DNA from: Allobutyricicoccus pentlandensis
GTDB taxonomy: Bacteria > Bacillota > Clostridia > Oscillospirales > QAMX01
Reading direction: 5' to 3'
DNA: 34,818 nucleotides
Assembly (NCBI GenBank): GCA_904398645.1
Contig: CAJFPH010000088.1
Coordinates: 1-34,818, forward strand
The position numbers and the translations under genes were made by a program. Under the pieces are notes generated by a model. The model did no database searches, was not told the DNA's origin, and saw nothing but the letters and a program-made list of their open reading frames with translations. Shown piece by piece: positions 7,913 through 16,236 of the stretch. Positions within the stretch are counted from its first letter, which is position 1; each line of letters opens with the position of its first letter.

Positions 7913-9625
7913 ATGGCAGAAAAAAGTAAATTAGAAAAGACGTCAAAAAGTGAAAAGTCCAAAACAAAAAATGAAAAACTGAAAATCATACCGCTTGGCG
8001 GTTTGAATGAGATTGGTAAAAATATGACAGCCATCGAGTATGGCAACGATATCATTGTGATCGATTGTGGCGTTGCGTTTCCGGATGAAGAAATGCTCGG
8101 CGTTGACCTTGTCATTCCGGATACCACATACCTCGAAAAGAACGAGAAAAAAGTTCGTGCTATTTTTTTGACGCATGGGCACGAAGATCATATCGGCGCA
8201 CTGCCGTACGTACTGAAAAAGCTCAATGTTCCGGTTTATGGAACGACATTAACGCTTGGCCTTGTTGAAACCAAGCTTGCAGAGCATAAGCTCCTGCAAA
8301 CCGCTAAGCTCCATCGTGTCGCACTCGGAGACACCGTGCGAATGGGTTGTTTTATTGTGGAATTTATCCGCACAAACCATTCTTTGGCAGATTCTGCGGC
8401 GCTCGCCATCAATACGCCGATGGGCGCGCTCATCTTTACAAGCGATTTTAAAATTGATCCCACGCCTGTCGCCGGCGAAATGACGGATCTGACTCGTTTT
8501 GGCGAATACGGCAATAACGGCGTCCTGCTTCTGATGCAGGACTCTACAAACGTTGAGCGTCCCGGCTATACGGTCAGTGAAAAAAAGGTCGGCGCGACGT
8601 TTGACTCTATTATGAAAAACTCGGACAAGCGCATAATTATTGCAACTTTTGCGTCAAATGTCCATCGGTTGCAGCAGATCATTGATATTGCCGCAAAATA
8701 TAAGCGAAAAGTGGCCGTTTCAGGGCGCAGTATGGAAAACGTCCTTGCGGTCGCTACCAAATTGGGATACTTAAACATTCCCGAAAACACTCTGATTGAA
8801 CTCTCGGCCCTAAACCGTCATCCCAAACACAAAACTGTCATCATTACGACGGGAAGTCAGGGGGAACCCATGTCGGCGCTTTACCGCATGGCATTCTCCG
8901 GACACAAGCAGGTCGAGGTCGGCCCCGGAGATCAGGTTGTCATTGCGGCCTCCCCGATTCCCGGCAATGAAAACTCTGTCTACCGCATGATCAACGAGCT
9001 TTTCAAAAAAGGAGCAGAGGTCGTATATGACCGTCTGGCGGATATTCACGCCTCCGGTCATGCCTGTCAGGAAGAGTTAAAAATCATATTGGCCCTTACC
9101 CGTCCAAAATATTTTATGCCTGTCCACGGTGAACACCGCCATTTGATAAAACACAGTGAACTCGCGCAGAATATGGGGATCGATCCAAAAAACATCTTCA
9201 TCGGTGATATCGGTAAAGTTTTAGAGATTTCTGCCAAGGGCGCACGGTTTTCCGGTACGGTTCCCTCCGGAAAAATCCTTATTGACGGACTTTCCGTCGG
9301 CGATGTCGGCAGTGTAGTGCTGCGCGACCGCAAGCATTTGGCGCAGGACGGTTTGATCGCCGTCATTATCACGCTTGACGGCACATCCGGACAAATGATG
9401 ACAAACCCCGAAATTGTGACACGCGGGTTTGTTTATGTAAAAGAATCCGAAGATATGATGAGTGATTTGAAAAACGCCGCAAAATCGGCGCTTGAGCGTT
9501 GTGCATACGAAGACGTACACGACTGGGCGACATTGAAATCTTCCGTCAAAAAAGACGTTTCCAATCTCATTTATGCCAAGACCAAACGCAGTCCCATGAT
9601 CCTTCCCATTATCACGGAGGTCTAA
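7913..9625 (+). CDS. rnj: Ribonuclease J
   Basis: The protein is 570 residues, the usual RNase J length plus a Lys/Glu-rich N-terminal extension of about 22 residues (MAEKSKLEKTSKSEKSK). The metallo-beta-lactamase signature LTHGHEDHIGALPY contains His88, His90, Asp92 and His93. The beta-CASP part includes TTGSQGEPMSAL and the later MPVHGEHRHL. A C-terminal domain ends at PMILPIITEV. RNase J carries 5'-3' exonuclease and endonuclease activity and takes part in mRNA turnover and rRNA maturation in the cytoplasm. Start ATG follows GAAAGGAAAAAT. The gene is monocistronic, bounded by the leader upstream and a strong terminator downstream. It cannot be told from the window whether this is J1 or J2, or the only copy. 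Confidence 0.96.
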   Translation: MAEKSKLEKTSKSEKSKTKNEKLKIIPLGGLNEIGKNMTAIEYGNDIIVIDCGVAFPDEEMLGVDLVIPDTTYLEKNEKKVRAIFLTHGHEDHIGALPYVLKKLNVPVYGTTLTLGLVETKLAEHKLLQTAKLHRVALGDTVRMGCFIVEFIRTNHSLADSAALAINTPMGALIFTSDFKIDPTPVAGEMTDLTRFGEYGNNGVLLLMQDSTNVERPGYTVSEKKVGATFDSIMKNSDKRIIIATFASNVHRLQQIIDIAAKYKRKVAVSGRSMENVLAVATKLGYLNIPENTLIELSALNRHPKHKTVIITTGSQGEPMSALYRMAFSGHKQVEVGPGDQVVIAASPIPGNENSVYRMINELFKKGAEVVYDRLADIHASGHACQEELKIILALTRPKYFMPVHGEHRHLIKHSELAQNMGIDPKNIFIGDIGKVLEISAKGARFSGTVPSGKILIDGLSVGDVGSVVLRDRKHLAQDGLIAVIITLDGTSGQMMTNPEIVTRGFVYVKESEDMMSDLKNAAKSALERCAYEDVHDWATLKSSVKKDVSNLIYAKTKRSPMILPIITEV

Positions 9626-9634
9626 ATGAACTGT

Positions 9635-9668
9635 AAAGCTGCATACCAGGGGTATGCAGCTTTTTCTT
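9635..9668 (+). terminator. Intrinsic terminator of RNase J
   Basis: A 13-bp perfect stem, AAAGCTGCATACC/GGTATGCAGCTTT with a 3-nt loop, is followed by TTCTTAT to complete the T-rich tract. It lies 10 bp after the stop codon. Confidence 0.92.
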
Positions 9669-9707
9669 ATGTAGCCGTTTATTTATTACATAAACCCCTG
9701 GGGGATT

Positions 9708-10283
9708 TCAGCTGATAATCGGTTCAAGCTGGCGTCCATTCAATGCCGCCTCAATTGTTTCCGGAATCAGCTCCATTTTTGCCACAATGGAACGTGGCTT
9801 TTTCACGGGATCGTCCTGCGTCATAGGGACAAAGTAGTACCCGCGCCGGTTTAAAAGCATGCCAATGTTCACCGCGTTTCCGGCCAGCGCGTCGTTTGAC
9901 GAAACGGCAAGCACAACCGGCCGCTCATTACGCAGATGTGCCTTTGCCGCCAGAGTGACGGAGCTGTCTGCAATCCCGGATGCAAGTTTTCCGATTGTAT
10001 TCCCCGTACAGGGCGCAATTACAAGTACATCAAGCATTTTTTTTGGTCCAATTGGCTCCGCATCGTGAATGGTCTTAATGACGGGACGCCCACATGCGCG
10101 CACCAAACGTGCTTCAAATTCTTCCGCACGCCCAAAACGTGTATCCGTCGCAGCGGACACTTCGCTCATGATGGGATAGACGTCCATTCCTGCGCCGGTC
10201 ATACTCTCCAGCACCGTAATCACTCTTTCAAATGTACAAAATGAACCGCATAGGGCAAACCCAATGCGCGCCTCAGTAATCAT
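9708..10283 (-). CDS. dpaB: Dipicolinate synthase subunit B
   Basis: The protein is 191 residues, close to B. subtilis SpoVFB. It is a flavoprotein-like Rossmann protein: IGFALCGSFCTFERV at the N-terminus and VIAPCTGNTIGKLASGIADSSV in the middle are hallmarks of the DpaB/flavoprotein family. The chosen start MITEARIG has GGAGG 7 nt upstream and overlaps the dpaA stop by 4 bp (ATGA), so translation is coupled. DpaA and DpaB together convert dihydrodipicolinate (or its hydrated precursor) to dipicolinic acid in the mother cell during sporulation. Longer in-frame upstream starts would lie inside dpaA and lack a ribosome site. Confidence 0.93.
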   Translation of the reverse strand: MITEARIGFALCGSFCTFERVITVLESMTGAGMDVYPIMSEVSAATDTRFGRAEEFEARLVRACGRPVIKTIHDAEPIGPKKMLDVLVIAPCTGNTIGKLASGIADSSVTLAAKAHLRNERPVVLAVSSNDALAGNAVNIGMLLNRRGYYFVPMTQDDPVKKPRSIVAKMELIPETIEAALNGRQLEPIIS

Positions 10284-11098
10284 TTGCTTTCCTCCATGAT
10301 ATGATAAAGGCTGTCGCGTACATATATGGCAGCGGAACGGGGTGCACATTTCGCAGGCAGCGACAGGGCCCACTCAACGCGGCGTCCCAGCATCCGCGCC
10401 GTATCGAAATCAACGCCGCCGGGTTTTGATGCAAGGTCAACGATCAATGTGTTGGAACGAACCTTTTGAAGCGCCGGCGCGCCAAATACGGGGAACGGAA
10501 CCGTATTGAAAATGATGTCGAACCGGTCCGCCACGCTTGCGACATCCGCAGTTTTTACTGCCGTATGGCCATCCGTTTGAATCCAGGTAATATCTTCCTG
10601 ACGCCTTGCGCTAACCGTAACCTGAGCACCCAGCAGCGCAAGTTTTCGTGCCAATAGTTTTCCAATTCTTCCATTACCAATGATCAGACAGCAAGCGCCC
10701 TGGATTGTAATATCCGTCTGTGTTATGGCTATGCCTATCGCGCCTTCCGCGGTCGCCAATGCATTTGCAATGGCGAAATCCTCACGAGTTGTGTAATCAT
10801 GAAGGGTTACGCCACGCATTTCCGACATACCATAAAGTGGTGCCGGTATACGCCCTCCTGCAACCACGCTGCCTGGCCTCATATGCAAAAAGAGTTCGGG
10901 CGCGGAAAAACCCGCTATCGTTCCATCATCCCGGCAAGCCGGGAGTGGAAGCACAATCAACTCCGCCTGTTCAACATAAGAGAGATCCCCGGCTTCGTGT
11001 ATCATATGAGTTCTATGACCATCTGCTGCAAGCACTTCTGCCAATAGATCCTGCCGGCGGTCTCCCCCCAGGACGGCAATGATAAAACCGTTATCCAT
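10280..11098 (-). CDS. dpaA: Dipicolinate synthase subunit A
   Basis: The protein is 272 residues, slightly shorter than B. subtilis SpoVFA. The N-terminal half reads IIAVLGGDRRQDLLAEVLA. The second half has a dinucleotide-binding fold with IGNGRIGKLLARKL and VTVSARR. It is the NAD(P)-binding partner of DpaB in dipicolinic acid synthesis, the spore-core chelator of calcium. Its presence strongly suggests endospore formation. The ATG follows GGGAGGGGATCAGTGA. A sigma-K-like promoter lies about 30 bp upstream. The lysine-pathway genes dapG, asd and dapA that adjoin this pair in Bacillus are absent here. Confidence 0.94.
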   Translation of the reverse strand: MDNGFIIAVLGGDRRQDLLAEVLAADGHRTHMIHEAGDLSYVEQAELIVLPLPACRDDGTIAGFSAPELFLHMRPGSVVAGGRIPAPLYGMSEMRGVTLHDYTTREDFAIANALATAEGAIGIAITQTDITIQGACCLIIGNGRIGKLLARKLALLGAQVTVSARRQEDITWIQTDGHTAVKTADVASVADRFDIIFNTVPFPVFGAPALQKVRSNTLIVDLASKPGGVDFDTARMLGRRVEWALSLPAKCAPRSAAIYVRDSLYHIMEESK

Positions 11099-11126
11099 TC
11101 ACTGATCCCCTCCCGATGCTATATCC

Positions 11127-11154
11127 CATGATATGCATAAAGCCGGTTTTACGT
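11127..11154 (-). promoter_or_regulatory. Possible sigma-K promoter of dpaAB
   Basis: On the minus strand CATATCATG (11135-11127) matches the sigma-K -10 consensus CATANNNTA at all but the last base. An AC dinucleotide for the -35 lies 17 bp upstream (11154-11153). In Bacillus, spoVF is a sigma-K gene, so position and context fit. The consensus is short and chance matches are frequent. Confidence 0.4.
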
Positions 11155-11315
11155 TCAAGGCGCCATTCCGAGCAGGATATATCATTTTTAGACGGGTTGC
11201 AAAAAATGCCGTCTGAGATCCGATCTTTTTGTATTCAACGGACAGTTGAGTGTAAAATTATATAGTTGTGCAACTTTTAGTTGATGTATTTTATCGTCTT
11301 TCAACTTGCCGTTAA
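11155..11315. promoter_or_regulatory. Cluster of GTTGA/TCAAC half-sites between dpaA and the HTH-GIN gene
   Basis: Six half-sites occur between 11235 and 11305. They are TCAAC 11235 and GTTGA 11245 (inverted, 5-bp gap); GTTGT 11265 and GCAAC 11270 (inverted within AGTTG-TG-CAACT); GTTGA 11280 and TCAAC 11301 (inverted, 16-bp gap). The cluster ends 11 bp before the -35 of the HTH-GIN promoter. This is a plausible operator array, perhaps for the adjacent Xre-type protein (inference). The rest of the gap holds no gene I can support. Confidence 0.4.
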
Positions 11316-11344
11316 TTGACAAAATCGGTCTATCATCGTACAAT
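11316..11344 (+). promoter_or_regulatory. Sigma-A promoter of the HTH-GIN gene
   Basis: TTGACA (11316-11321), a 17-bp spacer and TACAAT (11339-11344) form a near-consensus promoter. A 10-bp palindrome TGTGATCACA at 11350-11359 sits at the expected start of transcription and could be an operator. The leader would be about 140 nt. Confidence 0.8.
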
Positions 11345-11490
11345 TTAGCTGTGATCACAAGTATTTCAAATTCTCGCTGTTGAGACGGGACGTGCATGAA
11401 ACAATTATAAATGCGCAAACCATCAGCCCGCTTCCGCAGTACGGACAAAATCACACCAACAGAACGTCTAAGAGTAAGGAGGAGCACAAT

Positions 11491-13005
11491 ATGTACGACT
11501 TATCAGGACTCGGCGCACGTATCCGTCAGCTTCGAATGCAAAAGGGCTTTACGCAGGAAAGTTTTGCAAAGGAACTTGGTATCTCCGCACAAGCCGTTTC
11601 CAAATGGGAAACCGGGGTTGGATGCCCGGATATCGGAACGCTTCCTCTCATTGCAAATGTGCTGGAAACAACGATTGATTCTCTTTTCAGCGAGGATGTC
11701 TCCATACCCGATATCACATCGGCTCCTATACCGGCTACGGAACCAGTTCCGGGGGAAGTCATTCCGGTTTATCAGGAGGAGCCAGAATCCATTAAGCAGG
11801 AAGGCACTCGCGTTGTGTTTTCAAACGCTAACCTTGTATGCATTTCCAACATGACACCGGACACAATCGACGGACTGACCGTCCACTTTCCAGACGGCAG
11901 CAGCGCCGATTTAAAAACACGCACAATCGTCAACTACGGCGGCGGCATTATTCGGATTCAGGAAGCGCCGCAATCCCGTAACCTAGACGACGCGGACCTT
12001 GCTGCTGCACTCGAGGAGACGATTTCAAGGCAGGTAACAGATACCCTGCAAGAATACGGAGCTACAGGAAACTTTGAAAATCTCGGTGCAATTATCTCCG
12101 AACATGTCAAACGCGCCATCAAAGCAAAAGATTATGCCGGATCTTTCGAAAAGTCTGTGAGCAGAACGGGGGAGCTGGTCTGGAATGGTACCGATATTGA
12201 CTCTCTCGATGTTCTGGCTTCCGGCAGTGTGAACGTAACTGTACACAGCGGAACAAATGGACAGTGGAGCGTAATCGCACGCGGACAGCGCGAATTTCTG
12301 AACAGCCTGCGTTGTATTGAAGACGGCAACGTTTTGAAGATTGAAACGCTGCCTTATCATAGCACACGCAATATTCTGTTTGGCGGTGTCAAAAACACCA
12401 TTGAGATCTGCACCGGGTTTACGCAGGGCGTGGATCTTGACGTAAAAGTGAAGGGGTCCGGTGATTTTACTTGCGAACCAGGCTTTCAGTCCAGCCGTGT
12501 TTCCGTCAGTGGCTCCGGAGATATCGACTTGACAGATGCCGGAAGTCTTACATGTACGGTCAGCGGTTCCGGAGATATCACGTTCATTTCCGCAAAAAAC
12601 GCCAATTTGACCGTCTCCGGTTCGGGCGATATTCATGCGGGACAGCTTGAAGGCATCAGCGAAGTAAGAATCAATGGCTCCGGCGATGCCGATCTCAGTA
12701 CTGTGAGCGGAGAACTCTGCTGCCGTGTCGGCGGTTCCGGGGATATTGATATTGGAAGTATGGATTTAAAAAATCTCTCTGTCTCTGTTTCCGGCTCCGG
12801 CGACGTCTCCGTCTCAGACGGCAAAGCAGAGCGTCTGGAGCTAAACCTTCACGGTTCCAGTGAATTTGACGGAAAGAATATCACGGCCGGGGAACTTGTG
12901 GCGGACTTAAACGGACCGTCGGAGGCAACGATCGGCCACCTGCTTGGCAAATCGGTCGAGAGGATCAGCCGCACTTCTTCTCTGCGCATTCTAAACCGCG
13001 GATAA
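11491..13005 (+). CDS. Xre-family HTH domain fused to a GIN-type (DUF2807-like) beta-helix
   Basis: The protein is 504 residues. Start MYDLSGLGARIRQLR follows AAGGAGGAGCACAAT. Residues 5-65 are a Cro/C1-type helix-turn-helix (QKGFTQESFAKELGISAQAV, SKWETG). A Pro/Glu-rich linker and a small beta domain follow, ending near residue 220. From about 240 the protein resembles the putative auto-transporter head GIN domain, with seven GSGD turns from residue 322 on (VKGSGDF, VSGSGDI three times, INGSGDA, VGGSGDI, VSGSGDV) and two decayed copies (HGSSEF, NGPSEA). There is no signal peptide or membrane helix, so the repeat part should be cytoplasmic, unlike most GIN proteins that are exported. Probably a DNA-binding regulator with a beta-helix sensor or oligomerisation module; target unknown. 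Confidence 0.85.
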   Translation: MYDLSGLGARIRQLRMQKGFTQESFAKELGISAQAVSKWETGVGCPDIGTLPLIANVLETTIDSLFSEDVSIPDITSAPIPATEPVPGEVIPVYQEEPESIKQEGTRVVFSNANLVCISNMTPDTIDGLTVHFPDGSSADLKTRTIVNYGGGIIRIQEAPQSRNLDDADLAAALEETISRQVTDTLQEYGATGNFENLGAIISEHVKRAIKAKDYAGSFEKSVSRTGELVWNGTDIDSLDVLASGSVNVTVHSGTNGQWSVIARGQREFLNSLRCIEDGNVLKIETLPYHSTRNILFGGVKNTIEICTGFTQGVDLDVKVKGSGDFTCEPGFQSSRVSVSGSGDIDLTDAGSLTCTVSGSGDITFISAKNANLTVSGSGDIHAGQLEGISEVRINGSGDADLSTVSGELCCRVGGSGDIDIGSMDLKNLSVSVSGSGDVSVSDGKAERLELNLHGSSEFDGKNITAGELVADLNGPSEATIGHLLGKSVERISRTSSLRILNRG

Positions 13006-13049
13006 TATGGACTGAGAGTCAGTTCGTATGTTATCGTCAAAAAGCAAAG

Positions 13050-13088
13050 TTAAAGAAACCGGGCGCCAGAGGCGCCCGGTTTCTTTAA
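13050..13088. terminator. Bidirectional terminator between HTH-GIN and GerMN genes
   Basis: An 18-bp perfect stem, TTAAAGAAACCGGGCGCC pairing with its complement across an AGA loop, lies between two convergent genes. T-rich ends occur on both strands, so it should stop transcription from either side. Confidence 0.92.
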
Positions 13089-13128
13089 CAGATGATTCGG
13101 CTGCATTCAAAAGCATATTTACGAAAAA

Positions 13129-14052
13129 TTATGCAACAATATCCTGATTTGGTGAGTAGGGATTATGAAAACCGGCATAAAGTTCCGATTCCATAACCTC
13201 ACCGTTTATGAGAAACTGCACACGGTCAATATACGAGAGTTCACATAATGAATTGACAAACGCATAAATCTTCAGACTGTAACCCTCGCTGTTTTGAATT
13301 GCCAGATTCAAAAAGTCCTCGTTAAAGTTCAAATAACAGACACGGTTTAATATCTCCAACCCCAGAAATTCCGTCCCATCCGAAACGACATGGTTAATCT
13401 CCCCATTGCTCTGCCTGCCTTCCATCAAGACGGATACAATCGTCTCCGCAGGTTCTTCCGCATCGGAGAGCGTACAGGAAAATGAATCAGCCTCCAGTGT
13501 CCCGGTTTCCCGGTTTGGAAAATAAATCTGAAATACGTACTCGCGCAAGCGCATATAATCCGTCGTATCGACTAAATCTTCCGGTTTCAGTACAGACCGG
13601 CTTCCCTCACCGGCAACTGTGATGATAACGCCGCTGACTTCCCGGTCATTTACGCTGCCAAGTGCATACAGAGTCAACACCGTGCAATAGTCCGCCATTG
13701 TACGCGTAATACCCGACAAAGAGCCGTACTCCTCACTAAAGTCCACCGTGATAATGCCATTATCGGAAATCTCTATAGAACGCAGCGTTGTCCTCTTGGG
13801 AAAAACGCTGGTCATTGTCTCATCTTCGGGTTCTGTCATGGCAAGCTGTAAAACCAGACTGCATAACCGTTCGCCATCGGAAACGGCAATATTGCGTGTC
13901 AAAAATGCAAACACGTCCGTGTCAAGGCCACTCTCCGTGCAATACGCAATGCGAACTTCCATGAGTTCACTCTTTTCCGCGCAGCCGGACAAGCCGAGAA
14001 GCAGTACCGCCACACAGATCAACGCCGCAGCGAAACGGCGCAAATAACGCAT
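13129..14052 (-). CDS. GerMN-domain lipoprotein
   Basis: The protein is 307 residues with a lipoprotein signal peptide (MRYLRRFAAALICVAVLLLG) and lipobox LSGC at Cys24. Two tandem GerMN-like domains can be seen, at about residues 35-165 and 175-300. Each shows the pattern 'LVLQLA...' or 'SVLMEG...', then strands with VDFSEEYG or LNFNEDFL and a later helix with TLYALGSVNDREV or KIYAFVNSLCEL. Two GerMN domains are also found in B. subtilis GerM, a sporulation and germination lipoprotein. It is the last gene of the two-component operon, 12 bp after the kinase stop, with AGGGGGA before the ATG. The protein is likely outside the membrane; its ligand is unknown. Confidence 0.85.
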   Translation of the reverse strand: MRYLRRFAAALICVAVLLLGLSGCAEKSELMEVRIAYCTESGLDTDVFAFLTRNIAVSDGERLCSLVLQLAMTEPEDETMTSVFPKRTTLRSIEISDNGIITVDFSEEYGSLSGITRTMADYCTVLTLYALGSVNDREVSGVIITVAGEGSRSVLKPEDLVDTTDYMRLREYVFQIYFPNRETGTLEADSFSCTLSDAEEPAETIVSVLMEGRQSNGEINHVVSDGTEFLGLEILNRVCYLNFNEDFLNLAIQNSEGYSLKIYAFVNSLCELSYIDRVQFLINGEVMESELYAGFHNPYSPNQDIVA

Positions 14053-14064
14053 CGTAAAATCCCC

Positions 14065-15489
14065 CTAAAAAAGCTGATAGTCCTCGGGCTTCATGGCCGG
14101 AACTGTCACTGTAAAACGGGCTCCGCCAGATTCCCGATTTTCTGCCCATACTTTGCCGCCATACTGTTCTACCGTTTTCTGCACAATGGAAAGTCCCAGC
14201 CCGGTTCCTCCGGTCTCACGGGAACGCGCTTTATCTACCCGGTAAAAACGTTCAAAAACATGCTCCAAATCACTTTCAGGAATGCCAATTCCCGTGTCGT
14301 CTACAATGCAATACACAAGCTCATCACGCGTATAAGTCAACACACGTACAGAGCCTCCCGGATGATTATATTTCAGTGCATTTTCCATCAGGTTAAAAAC
14401 GATCTGATAAATGCCGTCTTCCTCCGCCATAACCAGGCAATTATCCGCCGTCTCGCAAGAAATGGTAATCCTGTAGTGTTCAGCAAGCGGGGTCAGCATA
14501 CGGGCGGCACGCTGTACCACATACGAAACATTTACCGGCGCAAATTCCTGGTGGAGCTGCACGTCAAGCCGGGTCAAATTCAGTAACCGGTCTGTAATAC
14601 GCGTCAGACGTACAATTTCCTCGCTGATATCATGCAGAAAATCACGTACGTCGTCCACGCTCATGCCACGATTTTGCAAAATGGAATCTGTCAGCAGTTT
14701 GATTGATGCAAGAGGCGTTTTCAGTTCATGCGAAGCGTTTGACACAAACTGGCGGCGAAGAGTTTCCGTTTCCTCCAAACGGCCGGAGAGTTCATTAAAT
14801 TCATCTGCAATCTGGCTGATTTCATCATGTCCCTGAGAGGGGGCCCGATGGCTGTAATTTCCCTCGCGGACTTCCCCGATTGCCACAATCAGATTCCGGA
14901 TACGCCGCCGCAGCGCAGAAGAAAACAGAAAACTGACAACCAGCATAAAGACGGAAAGCAGGATTGTGATATACCGCAGGTATCTCTGCATGGAAAGCAG
15001 AAGCTCGCCCTGCTGGGCATCGTATTCATAGAAATACACCGCGCCAAAAATTTCACCGCGGTAAGTAATCGGAACCGCAGCGCTCGATTCGAACGCCCCG
15101 TCAATATATGTACATTTAAAAGCATCGTTTCCAGACAACGCCGAAATTAATTTGGGCATGACAAGAAAGCGCCCTACAAGGCTCGAATCTTCTGAGCTGT
15201 CGAAGAGCACTTCCCCCGCGGTATCCGTGACAAATACACGGCCCTCACCATAAATATCCAATAAAGACATTACCGCTGCAATCCGTTCGCTGTCCAAAGA
15301 CTGAAGTCCCGAAAGGCTGGACGAAACAATATTGGCCGTACGCAGCATATCTCCGCGTTTGGTCTCCACCATCAGTTCCTGCGCCGTCAAAAGCGGATAG
15401 GTATTGATCAATACCACAATTACTACCACTATTCCGGCAAACAGTGCCATCAGTTTAAAGCTTAAACTGTGAACGAACTCGGGCAGCAT
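14065..15489 (-). CDS. Sensor histidine kinase (PhoR/WalK type)
   Basis: The protein is 474 residues. Helices at about 12-31 and 172-192 flank an extracytoplasmic sensor of about 140 residues. A HAMP linker (about 193-245) follows. The HisKA box FVSNASHELKTPLASIK places the phosphorylated histidine at His254. The ATPase part shows the N box NLMENALKYNHPGG, G1 DDTGIGIPESD, F box ERFYRVD and G2 GTGLGLSIV. All catalytic motifs are intact. It should autophosphorylate and pass the phosphate to Asp51 of the adjacent regulator. The start follows TAAGGGA and lies 10 bp after the regulator stop. Confidence 0.95.
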   Translation of the reverse strand: MLPEFVHSLSFKLMALFAGIVVVIVVLINTYPLLTAQELMVETKRGDMLRTANIVSSSLSGLQSLDSERIAAVMSLLDIYGEGRVFVTDTAGEVLFDSSEDSSLVGRFLVMPKLISALSGNDAFKCTYIDGAFESSAAVPITYRGEIFGAVYFYEYDAQQGELLLSMQRYLRYITILLSVFMLVVSFLFSSALRRRIRNLIVAIGEVREGNYSHRAPSQGHDEISQIADEFNELSGRLEETETLRRQFVSNASHELKTPLASIKLLTDSILQNRGMSVDDVRDFLHDISEEIVRLTRITDRLLNLTRLDVQLHQEFAPVNVSYVVQRAARMLTPLAEHYRITISCETADNCLVMAEEDGIYQIVFNLMENALKYNHPGGSVRVLTYTRDELVYCIVDDTGIGIPESDLEHVFERFYRVDKARSRETGGTGLGLSIVQKTVEQYGGKVWAENRESGGARFTVTVPAMKPEDYQLF

Positions 15490-15499
15490 TCCCTTACGG

Positions 15500-16180
15500 T
15501 CACTGTTTGAAATAATAACCTACGCCCCATTTCGTAAGGATATATTCAGGCTGTGCGGAATTGGCCTCAATTTTTTCCCTCAGATGCCGGATGTGGACAT
15601 CCACCGTACGGATATCCCCGGGAGAATCATACCCCCATACGGTACTGAGCAGTTTTTCCCGAGAATAGACACGTCCCGGGTTGCGCATAAACAGCTCCAG
15701 AAGATCAAACTCCTTCACGGTGAGCACCACCGGCCTGCCCTCCACGAACACGCTGCGTTCCAACGTATCCAGCTCAATGCCGCCGCGGGTGATACGGTAT
15801 GTGTTGTCATGCCGTTCGGCATTCCCGGAGCGTCGGAGAATCGCACGGATACGCGCCTTCAGCTCCATAATGTTAAATGGTTTTGTAATATAGTCATCCG
15901 CACCATACTCAAAGCCGATCAGCTTATCGTTATCGCCGGTTTTTGCCGTCAGCATGATAACAGGGACATTCGAAAACTCCCGAATGCGACGGCAGGCCTC
16001 CAGACCGTCGGCCTTCGGCAGCATGAGATCCAGCAAAACAATATCGTATTTGTTCTCATTGACCAGGCGAACTGCTTCCTCCCCATCGTAAGCAGTATCC
16101 ACCTCATACCCGTCGTTTTCCAGATTAAATTTAATACCCTTAACGAGCAATTTTTCGTCATCCACTACGAGTATTTTCAT
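15500..16180 (-). CDS. OmpR/PhoB-family response regulator
   Basis: The protein is 226 residues. The receiver domain has the acidic pair Asp7-Asp8, the phospho-acceptor Asp51 (VLLDLMLPKADG), LTAK, and the Lys of YITKPF. A winged-helix DNA-binding domain follows (GRVYSREKLLSTVWGYD, RTVDVHIRHLREKIE). It is the first gene of the operon with the kinase and the GerMN lipoprotein. The ATG follows AAAGGAGCACTTGT. Close relatives include PhoP and WalR; the sequence alone does not separate these, so no symbol is given. Confidence 0.95.
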   Translation of the reverse strand: MKILVVDDEKLLVKGIKFNLENDGYEVDTAYDGEEAVRLVNENKYDIVLLDLMLPKADGLEACRRIREFSNVPVIMLTAKTGDNDKLIGFEYGADDYITKPFNIMELKARIRAILRRSGNAERHDNTYRITRGGIELDTLERSVFVEGRPVVLTVKEFDLLELFMRNPGRVYSREKLLSTVWGYDSPGDIRTVDVHIRHLREKIEANSAQPEYILTKWGVGYYFKQ

Positions 16181-16207
16181 ACAAGTGCTCCTTTCGGCGC
16201 CAACGGC

Positions 16208-16236
16208 ACAGTATTTAAAGTAAATTCATTTGACAA
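16208..16236 (-). promoter_or_regulatory. Sigma-A promoter of the two-component operon
   Basis: On the minus strand TTGTCA (16236-16231), a 17-bp spacer and TACTGT (16213-16208) precede the regulator ATG by 27 bp, leaving a leader of about 20 nt. Confidence 0.6.
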
